From Streptomyces fuscichromogenes (lineage in GTDB: Bacteria > Actinomycetota > Actinomycetes > Streptomycetales > Streptomycetaceae), in NCBI RefSeq assembly GCF_014645815.1, contig NZ_BMML01000017.1, forward strand, positions 124,001 to 188,000: DNA of 64,000 nt, written 5' to 3'. The position numbers and the translations under genes were made by a program. Positions 57,396 to 64,000 of this stretch are shown one piece after another (within the stretch, counting starts at the first letter, position 1; every line of letters begins with the position of its first letter). The notes under the pieces were generated by a model. That model saw only the letters and a program-made list of their open reading frames with translations. It made no database searches and was not told the origin of the DNA.

Positions 57396-58135
57396 GCGAC
57401 GCGAACGGCCACAACGGGGTCAACCCCGAGAAGGACCTGGCCACCGACAACCTCCCGGGCCAGCGCGGCCAGGGTGGTGAGGAGATCCGCGTCCAGCGCG
57501 GCATGTTCGGCGCGAACAACGGCGGCGACACCTCTGGCTACGGCGGCCTGGTCCGCTCGGTGCGCCTCCCGGGACCCGCCGCCCGCCCCTACGGCGGCTG
57601 GTTCGACGAGGTCGCCGACGAGTTGGAGGGCGCCCTGGAGGAGCAGGGACTCCTCCCGGACAACGCCATCGAGAAGACGGTCGTCGACCGCGGCGAGCTC
57701 ACCTTCCACATCGAACGCGAGCACCTGCCACGCGTCGCCCGCACCCTGCGCGACGACCCGGCCCTGCGCTTCGAACTGTGCACCGGCGTCAGCGGCGTCC
57801 ACTACCTGCACGACAAGGGCCGCGAACTGCACGCCGTCTACCACCTGCGCTCGATCACCCACAACCGGCTGATCCGCCTGGAGGTCAGCGCCCCGGACGC
57901 CGACCCGCACATCCCGTCCCTGGTCCCGGTCTATCCGACCAACGACTGGCACGAGCGCGAGACCTACGACTTCTTCGGGATCGTCTTCGACGGTCACCCG
58001 GCCCTGACGCGGATCATGATGCCGGACGACTGGCAGGGCCATCCGCAGCGCAAGGACTACCCCCTCGGCGGCATCGCCGTCGAGTACAAGGGCGCCCAGA
58101 TCCCGGCTCCGGACCAGCGGAGGTCGTACTCATGA
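57392..58135 (+). CDS. nuoC: NADH-quinone oxidoreductase subunit C
   Basis: A 247-residue peripheral-arm subunit. An N-terminal ~85-residue Gly/Asn-rich extension precedes the conserved NuoC core: LTFHIEREHLPRVARTL, CTGVSGVHY, VYPTNDWHERETYDFFGIVF and PDDWQGHPQRKDYPLGG. It is fully separate from nuoD here. Overlaps: GTGA with nuoB and ATGA with nuoD. Confidence 0.96.
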   Translation: MSDANGHNGVNPEKDLATDNLPGQRGQGGEEIRVQRGMFGANNGGDTSGYGGLVRSVRLPGPAARPYGGWFDEVADELEGALEEQGLLPDNAIEKTVVDRGELTFHIEREHLPRVARTLRDDPALRFELCTGVSGVHYLHDKGRELHAVYHLRSITHNRLIRLEVSAPDADPHIPSLVPVYPTNDWHERETYDFFGIVFDGHPALTRIMMPDDWQGHPQRKDYPLGGIAVEYKGAQIPAPDQRRSYS

Positions 58136-59454
58136 GCACGCAGCACGCAACTCCGCGGGAGACCACCGAGGGCACCGTCTACACGGTCACCGGCGGCGAC
58201 TGGGACGAGATCGTCCAGTCCGCGGCCCGCGCCGACGACGAGCGCATCGTCGTCAACATGGGTCCCCAGCATCCGTCCACCCATGGAGTGCTCCGCCTCA
58301 TCCTGGAGATCGACGGCGAGACGGTCACCGAGGCCCGCTGCGGCATCGGCTATCTCCACACCGGCATCGAGAAGAACCTCGAGTTCCGCACGTGGACGCA
58401 GGGCACCACGTTCGTGACCCGCATGGACTACCTGACGTCCTTCTTCAACGAGACCGCCTACTGCCTCGCCGTCGAGAAACTCCTCGGCATCGAGGACCAG
58501 ATCAGCGAACGCGCCAAGATCGTCCGGGTGCTCCTGATGGAGCTGAACCGGCTCTCCTCCCACCTGGTGTGCATCGCCACCGGCGGCATGGAACTCGGCG
58601 CCACCACGATCATGATCTACGGCTTCCGTGATCGTGAAATGATTCTCGATCTCTACGAACTGATCACCGGCCTGCGGATGAACCACGCGTACATCCGCCC
58701 TGGCGGCCTCGCCCAGGACCTGCCGCCCGGCGCGGTCGACCAGATCCGCGAGTTCGTGAAGAAGATGCGCAAGAACCTCCCGGAGTACGACAAGCTCGCC
58801 ACCGGGAACCCCATCTTCAAGGCCCGCATGCAGGACATCGGCTACCTCGACCTGGCCGGCTGCATGGCCCTCGGCGCCACCGGCCCGATCCTGCGCTCCG
58901 CCGGCCTCCCGCACGACCTCCGCAAGGCCCAGCCGTACTGCGGCTACGAGACGTACGACTTCGAGATCCCGACCGCCGACACCTGCGACGCCTACGGCCG
59001 CTTCCTGGTCCGCCTGGAGGAGATGCGCCAGTCGCTCGGGATCGTCGAGCAGTGCCTGGACCGGCTGCAGCCCGGACCGGTCATGGTCGCCGACAAGAAG
59101 ATCGCCTGGCCCGCCCAGCTCGCCCTCGGGCCGGACGGACTCGGCAACTCCCTCGACCACATCAAGAAGATCATGGGCACCTCCATGGAGGCCCTGATCC
59201 ACCACTTCAAGCTGGTCACCGAGGGCTTCCGGGTCCCGCCAGGACAGGCCTACGCGGCCGTCGAGTCACCCAAGGGCGAACTCGGCGTGCACGCCGTGTC
59301 CGACGGCGGCACCCGCCCCTACCGGGTCCACTTCCGCGACCCGTCCTTCACCAACCTGCAAGCCATGGCGGCGATGTGCGAGGGCGGCCAGGTCGCCGAC
59401 GTCATCGTCGCCGTCGCGTCCATCGACCCCGTGATGGGAGGCGTCGACCGGTGA
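58132..59454 (+). CDS. nuoD: NADH-quinone oxidoreductase subunit D
   Basis: A 440-residue 49-kDa-type subunit lining the quinone site. Conserved segments are VNMGPQHPSTHGVLRL, CGIGYLHTGIEKNLE, YLTSFFNETAYCLAVE, and DPSFTNLQAMAAMCEG at the end. It lost the NiFe ligands as expected. The quinone-reactive HPSTHG His and the later Tyr region are present. Overlaps nuoE by GTGA. Confidence 0.97.
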   Translation: MSTQHATPRETTEGTVYTVTGGDWDEIVQSAARADDERIVVNMGPQHPSTHGVLRLILEIDGETVTEARCGIGYLHTGIEKNLEFRTWTQGTTFVTRMDYLTSFFNETAYCLAVEKLLGIEDQISERAKIVRVLLMELNRLSSHLVCIATGGMELGATTIMIYGFRDREMILDLYELITGLRMNHAYIRPGGLAQDLPPGAVDQIREFVKKMRKNLPEYDKLATGNPIFKARMQDIGYLDLAGCMALGATGPILRSAGLPHDLRKAQPYCGYETYDFEIPTADTCDAYGRFLVRLEEMRQSLGIVEQCLDRLQPGPVMVADKKIAWPAQLALGPDGLGNSLDHIKKIMGTSMEALIHHFKLVTEGFRVPPGQAYAAVESPKGELGVHAVSDGGTRPYRVHFRDPSFTNLQAMAAMCEGGQVADVIVAVASIDPVMGGVDR

Positions 59455-60221
59455 CCACCTCTTCCTCGGAGCGCGGTATCAGCCTGGGCATGCCCGAGCT
59501 GCCCGCGCCCGCGTACCCGGACGACGTCCGGGCCCGCCTGGAGTCGGACGCGCGCGAGATCATCGCCCGCTACCCCGACTCCCGGTCCGCCCTGCTGCCC
59601 CTGCTGCACCTCGTACAGGCGGAGGAGGGCCATGTCACGCGCACCGGGATGCAGTTCTGCGCGGACGTCCTGGAGCTGACCACCGCCGAGGTCACCGCCG
59701 TCGCCACCTTCTACACCATGTACCGGCGCCGGCCCTCCGGCGACTACCAGGTCGGCGTCTGCACCAACACGCTGTGCGCGGTGATGGGCGGCGACGCGAT
59801 CTTCGAGACCCTCCAGGAGCACCTCGGCGTCGGCAACGGCGAGACCACCGGCGACGGCAAGGTCACCCTGGAGCACATCGAGTGCAACGCGGCCTGCGAC
59901 TTCGCGCCCGTCGTGATGGTCAACTGGGAGTTCTTCGACAACCAGACCCCGGCCAGCGCCAAACGCCTGGTCGACGACCTGCGCGCCGGCCGGGACGTCG
60001 AGCCCACCCGCGGGGCCCGCATGTGCACCTTCAAGGACACCGCGCGCATCCTCGCCGGCTTCCCCGACGAGCGGCCCGGGGCCGTCGAGGAGAGCGGCAG
60101 CGCGGGACCCGCCTCGCTGGTCGGCCTCCGCCTGGCCAGGGGCGAGACCGCGCCCCCGCGCGTGGTCCATCCGCGCGCCCAGGAATCCCAGGAAGCGCCG
60201 TCCGCAGAGGAGGGGGAGTGA
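59451..60221 (+). CDS. nuoE: NADH-quinone oxidoreductase subunit E
   Basis: A 256-residue [2Fe-2S] (N1a) subunit. The four Cys are in VCTNTLCAVMGG (C-x4-C) and IECNAACDFAPVVMVN (C-x3-C). The C-terminal ~75 residues (FPDERPGAVEES to SAEEGE) are an acidic, flexible extension not found in E. coli NuoE. The stop overlaps the nuoF start region (GTGATG). Confidence 0.96.
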   Translation: MTTSSSERGISLGMPELPAPAYPDDVRARLESDAREIIARYPDSRSALLPLLHLVQAEEGHVTRTGMQFCADVLELTTAEVTAVATFYTMYRRRPSGDYQVGVCTNTLCAVMGGDAIFETLQEHLGVGNGETTGDGKVTLEHIECNAACDFAPVVMVNWEFFDNQTPASAKRLVDDLRAGRDVEPTRGARMCTFKDTARILAGFPDERPGAVEESGSAGPASLVGLRLARGETAPPRVVHPRAQESQEAPSAEEGE

Positions 60222-61567
60222 TGACGGTGGCACCCGACCTGAAGGACACCAGCCCCGAGAAGCTGCTCGCACCCGTGCTGTCGGCCTTCTGGGACGAGGA
60301 CCGGTCCTGGACGCTGGACGTCTACCGGAGGCACGACGGCTACGAGGGGCTCCGCAAGGCGCTCGCCATGTCGCCGGACGACCTGATCGCCTACGTCAAG
60401 GAATCCGGACTGCGCGGCCGTGGCGGCGCGGGCTTCCCCACCGGGATGAAGTGGCAGTTCATTCCGCAGGGAGACGGCAAACCGCACTATCTAGTTGTCA
60501 ACGCCGACGAATCGGAGCCCGGGACCTGCAAGGACATCCCGCTCCTCTTCGCCAACCCGCACAGCCTCATCGAGGGCATCGTGATCGCGTGCTACGCCAT
60601 CCGGTCGTCGCATGCCTTCATCTATCTGCGTGGTGAGGTCGTACCCGTCCTGCGGCGGTTGCACGAGGCCGTGCGCGAGGCCCACGCGGCCGGCTACCTC
60701 GGCGAGAACATCCTGGGCAGCGGACTCGATCTCCAGCTCACCGTGCACGCCGGCGCCGGCGCGTACATCTGCGGTGAGGAGACCGCACTGCTCGACTCGC
60801 TCGAAGGCCGCCGCGGCCAACCGCGGCTGCGTCCTCCCTTCCCGGCCGTCGAAGGGCTCTATGCCTGCCCGACTGTTGTGAACAACGTCGAGTCCATCGC
60901 CTCGGTTCCCGCCATCCTCCACAAGGGCAAGGAATGGTTCAGGTCGATGGGGAGCGAGAAGTCACCCGGCTTCACGCTCTACTCCCTCAGCGGCCATGTC
61001 GCGAGCCCCGGCCAGTACGAGGCACCGCTCGGCATCACCCTGCGCCAGCTCCTCGACATGAGCGGCGGGATGCGTCCCGGCCACCGGCTGAAGTTCTGGA
61101 CCCCGGGCGGCTCCTCGACACCCATGTTCACCGACGAGCACCTCGACGTCCCCCTCGACTACGAAGGAGTGGGCGCCGCGGGTTCCATGCTCGGCACCAA
61201 GGCACTCCAGTGCTTCGACGAGACCACCTGCGTCGTCCGCGCCGTGACCCGCTGGACCGAGTTCTACGCCCACGAGTCCTGCGGCAAGTGCACCCCCTGC
61301 CGCGAAGGCACCTACTGGCTGGTGCAACTGCTGCGCGACATCGAGGCCGGCAAGGGCGTGATGTCCGACCTCGACAAGCTCAACGACATCGCCGACAACA
61401 TCAACGGCAAGTCCTTCTGCGCCCTCGGCGACGGCGCGGCGTCCCCGATCTTCTCCTCGCTCAAGTACTTCCGCGAGGAGTACGAACAGCACATCACGGG
61501 CCGGGGCTGCCCCTTCGACCCGGCCAAGTCGACGGCCTGGGCGGACCGCCCGGAGGTGAACGCATGA
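60221..61567 (+). CDS. nuoF: NADH-quinone oxidoreductase subunit F (NADH-binding)
   Basis: A 448-residue FMN/NADH and N3 subunit. Visible are the NADH site GLRGRGGAGFPTGMKW, FMN site VNADESEPGTCKD, GAGAYICGEETALL, and the [4Fe-4S] ligands ESCGKCTPCREG and CALG. ATG 60221 lies in GTGATG; a GTG at 60218 is an alternative. It is in the standard position between nuoE and nuoG. Confidence 0.97.
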   Translation: MTVAPDLKDTSPEKLLAPVLSAFWDEDRSWTLDVYRRHDGYEGLRKALAMSPDDLIAYVKESGLRGRGGAGFPTGMKWQFIPQGDGKPHYLVVNADESEPGTCKDIPLLFANPHSLIEGIVIACYAIRSSHAFIYLRGEVVPVLRRLHEAVREAHAAGYLGENILGSGLDLQLTVHAGAGAYICGEETALLDSLEGRRGQPRLRPPFPAVEGLYACPTVVNNVESIASVPAILHKGKEWFRSMGSEKSPGFTLYSLSGHVASPGQYEAPLGITLRQLLDMSGGMRPGHRLKFWTPGGSSTPMFTDEHLDVPLDYEGVGAAGSMLGTKALQCFDETTCVVRAVTRWTEFYAHESCGKCTPCREGTYWLVQLLRDIEAGKGVMSDLDKLNDIADNINGKSFCALGDGAASPIFSSLKYFREEYEQHITGRGCPFDPAKSTAWADRPEVNA

Positions 61568-64000
61568 CCGTGACCACGAGTTCCCCCTCCTCGGGGGGAA
61601 CGGCGGCGGTCCCGCCGCAGGACCTCGTCACGCTGACGATCGACGGCGTCGAGATCAGCGTGCCCAAGGGCACCCTGGTCATCCGCGCCGCCGAACAGCT
61701 CGGCATCGAGATCCCGCGCTTCTGCGACCACCCCCTGCTGGACCCGGCCGGCGCCTGCCGCCAGTGCATCGTGGAGGTCGAGGGCCAGCGCAAGCCCATG
61801 GCCTCGTGCACGATCACCTGTACGGACGGGATGGTGGTGAAGACTCACCTCACCTCACCCGTGGCCGAGAAGGCCCAGCACGGGGTGATGGAGCTGCTGC
61901 TCATCAACCACCCGCTGGACTGTCCGGTCTGCGACAAGGGCGGCGAGTGCCCGCTGCAGAACCAGGCGATGTCGCACGGCAACGCCGAGTCCCGCTTCGA
62001 GGGCCGCAAGCGCACCTACGCCAAGCCCGTCCCGATCTCCACCCAGGTGCTCCTGGACCGCGAGCGGTGCGTGCTGTGCGCCCGCTGCACCCGGTTCTCC
62101 AACCAGGTCGCCGGCGACCCGATGATCGAGCTCCTGGAACGCGGCGCGCTCCAGCAGGTCGGCACCGGCGAGGGCGACCCGTTCGAGTCGTACTTCTCCG
62201 GGAACACCATCCAGATCTGCCCGGTGGGCGCGCTGACCTCGGCGGCGTATCGCTTCCGCTCCCGGCCCTTCGACCTGATCTCCTCGCCGTCCGTGTGCGA
62301 GCACTGCTCCGGCGGCTGCGCCACCCGTACCGACCACCGGCGCGGCAAGGTCATGCGGCGGCTCGCCGCCGACGACCCCGAGGTCAACGAGGAGTGGATC
62401 TGCGACAAGGGACGCTTCGCGTTCCGGTACACCCAGCAGAAGGACCGCCTGGAGACCCCGCTGGTCCGCAACGCCCAGGGCGTGCTCGAACCCGCCTCCT
62501 GGCCGGAGGCCCTCGAAGCGGCCGCGCAGGGCCTGGCCGCCGCCCGCTCCCGGGCCGGCGTCCTCACCGGCGGCCGGCTCACCGTCGAGGACGCCTACGC
62601 GTACAGCAAGTTCGCGCGCGTGGCCCTCGACACCAACGACATCGACTTCCGCGCGCGCGTGCACAGCGGCGAGGAGGCCGACTTCCTCGCCTCCCGGGTC
62701 GCCGGGCGCGGCCGTGACCTCGACGGGACGGGCGTCACCTACACCTCCCTGGAGAAGGCCCCCGCCGTCCTGCTCGTCGGGTTCGAGTCGGAGGAGGAGG
62801 CGCCCGGCGTGTTCCTGCGGCTGCGCAAGGCCTGGCGCAAGCGGAAGCAGCAGGTGTTCTCCCTCGCCACGTACCCCACACGCGGGCTGGAGAAGGCCGG
62901 CGGCACACTGCTGCCGGCCGCGCCCGGCACCGAGACCGAGTGGCTGGACGCCCTCGCGAGCGGCGTCGGCCTGGAGGAGCCCGGCAGCCGGGCCGCCGAG
63001 GCGCTGCGCGCCGACGGCGCGGTGATCGTCGTCGGCGAGCGGCTGGCGTCGGTCGCCGGCGGACTCACCGCCGCCGTACGGGCCGCCACCGCCACCGGCG
63101 CCCACCTGGTGTGGATCCCGCGCCGGGCCGGTGAGCGCGGCGCGATCGAGGCCGGCGCACTGCCGTCGCTGCTGCCGGGCGGCCGCCCGGCCACCGATCC
63201 ACGCGCGCGTGAGGAGGTCGCCGCCGTCTGGGGCGTCTCCCAGCTCCCGCTCCGCTACGGCCGCGACACCGGCCAGATCGTCGAGGCCGCCGCCCGCGGT
63301 GAACTCTCCGCCCTGCTCGTCGCCGGCGTCGAGGTCGCCGACCTGCCCGACCCGGCACGCGCGCGTGCGGCACTCGAAGCCGTCGGCTTCCTGGTCTCCC
63401 TGGAGCTGCGGCCCAGCGAGGTCACCGAGCACGCCGACGTCGTCCTGCCGGTCGCCGCGGTCGCCGAGAAACCCGGCACCTTCCTCAACTGGGAAGGCAG
63501 GGCACGCCTCTTCGAGGCCGCCCTCAAGCCCGAGCAGATGACCCGGCGGCTCCCGCCGACCGACGCGCGCGTGCTGCAGATGCTCGCCGACGCCATGGAC
63601 GTCCACCTCGGCCTGCCCGACCTGCGCACCGCGCGCGCGGAGCTGGACCGGCTCGGAGCCTGGGACGGAGCCAAGGCCTCCGACCCGTCGGAGACGTCCG
63701 TGTCGCTGCCCAGGCCCGCGGCCGGGGAGGCCGTGCTCGCCGGGCACCGGCTCCTCCTCGACCAGGGCGTCCTCCAGGACGGCGACGAGGCACTGGCCGG
63801 CACCCGGCACGCCGCCCACGCGCGCGTGTCCGCGGCGACCGCCGCCGAGGCGGGCGTCGGGAACGGCGGCCTCATCGCCGTCACCGGAAGCTCCGGCACC
63901 GTCGAACTCCCGCTCCGGATCACCGAGATGCCTGACCGCGTGGTCTGGCTCCCGCTGAACTCGGTCGGCGGCGGCGTCGCCTCCGACACCGGATCACTGC
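61564..64000 (+). CDS. nuoG: NADH-quinone oxidoreductase subunit G (3' end cut by window edge)
   Basis: At least 812 residues are visible. The N-terminal [2Fe-2S] domain has RFCDHPLLDPAGACRQCIVEVE and CTITC; the [4Fe-4S] His-Cys cluster is CPVCDKGGECPLQNQ; the next is RCVLCARCTRFS and CPVGALTS; the N7-type motif is CEHCSGGCATRTDHRRG with Cys in EEWICDKGRFAF. The molybdopterin-type fold follows, without molybdenum ligands. The frame is open at 64000; full-length NuoG would end shortly beyond. ATG 61564 overlaps the nuoF stop (ATGA). Confidence 0.97.
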   Translation, partial: MTVTTSSPSSGGTAAVPPQDLVTLTIDGVEISVPKGTLVIRAAEQLGIEIPRFCDHPLLDPAGACRQCIVEVEGQRKPMASCTITCTDGMVVKTHLTSPVAEKAQHGVMELLLINHPLDCPVCDKGGECPLQNQAMSHGNAESRFEGRKRTYAKPVPISTQVLLDRERCVLCARCTRFSNQVAGDPMIELLERGALQQVGTGEGDPFESYFSGNTIQICPVGALTSAAYRFRSRPFDLISSPSVCEHCSGGCATRTDHRRGKVMRRLAADDPEVNEEWICDKGRFAFRYTQQKDRLETPLVRNAQGVLEPASWPEALEAAAQGLAAARSRAGVLTGGRLTVEDAYAYSKFARVALDTNDIDFRARVHSGEEADFLASRVAGRGRDLDGTGVTYTSLEKAPAVLLVGFESEEEAPGVFLRLRKAWRKRKQQVFSLATYPTRGLEKAGGTLLPAAPGTETEWLDALASGVGLEEPGSRAAEALRADGAVIVVGERLASVAGGLTAAVRAATATGAHLVWIPRRAGERGAIEAGALPSLLPGGRPATDPRAREEVAAVWGVSQLPLRYGRDTGQIVEAAARGELSALLVAGVEVADLPDPARARAALEAVGFLVSLELRPSEVTEHADVVLPVAAVAEKPGTFLNWEGRARLFEAALKPEQMTRRLPPTDARVLQMLADAMDVHLGLPDLRTARAELDRLGAWDGAKASDPSETSVSLPRPAAGEAVLAGHRLLLDQGVLQDGDEALAGTRHAAHARVSAATAAEAGVGNGGLIAVTGSSGTVELPLRITEMPDRVVWLPLNSVGGGVASDTGSL

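Noticed and set aside
1..64000. CRISPR arrays, tRNA/rRNA genes, insertion sequences, phage integrase
   Set aside because: Searched by eye for direct-repeat-spacer patterns, CCA-ending cloverleafs, DDE/tyrosine recombinase motifs and terminal repeats; none found.

Overview
The window is high-GC actinobacterial DNA and almost certainly a Streptomyces chromosome. Signs include strong GC3 codon bias, many GTG starts, an SsgA-like sporulation protein, a WhiJ-type HTH/DUF397/RsbW-like trio, futalosine-pathway menaquinone genes, a Flp/Tad pilus locus and a complete-looking start of a 14-gene-type nuo operon. The order acyl-CoA ligase, cold-shock protein, mqnA, Ser/Thr kinase, FtsK/EccC, tad locus, mqnC, menG, GGR-type reductase, NlpC/P60, nuoA-G matches, from memory, the S. 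coelicolor stretch around SCO4503-SCO4568. Genes between those landmarks look strain-variable.

Layout. 1-10 kb: an edge-truncated putative glycosyltransferase (DUF6716-like), a MaoC hydratase divergent from a long-chain acyl-CoA ligase with a palindromic operator candidate between them, a P450 preceded by an 11-codon mini-ORF, a secreted three-repeat protein, an RsbW-like ATPase with an HTH regulator and an internally triplicated DUF397 partner, a Tat-exported flavoprotein and a methyltransferase. 10.6-14 kb: cold-shock protein, mqnA and a membrane Ser/Thr kinase. 14-30 kb: a type VII secretion region. It has a large EccC ATPase, three ESX-size proteins, two WXG-containing putative T7SS substrates facing away from each other, and two further families of unknown function that each occur three times: a TM plus PH-like family ending in an FxDGSW motif, and a soluble family with an LPxGPAV motif. 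One FxDGSW copy is frameshifted. The arrangement reads as a duplicated, partly mirrored T7SS cassette and is the best candidate here for an undescribed system.

30-43.3 kb: the tad pilus locus (CpaB/RcpC-like, TadZ-like, TadA, TadB, TadC, Flp pilin, two TadE-like and one TadG-like pseudopilins). On the opposite strand is an ECF sigma factor fused to a zinc-finger anti-sigma-like domain, a TM helix and a His/Gly tail. An SsgA-like protein, a 1001-residue membrane LysM-BTAD protein and a prepilin peptidase follow. 43.4-54.6 kb: mqnC, a barrel-less amidohydrolase-like protein, a GH18-like lipoprotein, an exopolysaccharide operon (small TM protein, NodB deacetylase-GT2 synthase fusion, acyltransferase), menG, a PASTA protein, a GNAT enzyme, a geranylgeranyl-reductase-family flavoprotein (possibly menaquinone-modifying) and peptide deformylase. 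54.6-64 kb: a 15-bp tandem array next to DnaA-box-like sites, a secreted NlpC/P60 protein, a 745-bp regulatory gap with Rex/Crp-like operators, then nuoA-nuoG, the last running off the edge.

Together mqnA, mqnC, menG and nuo link menaquinone synthesis to the respiratory chain that uses it. The tad, T7SS, polysaccharide and NlpC genes are cell-surface functions. No tRNA, rRNA, CRISPR array, transposase or integrase was seen.
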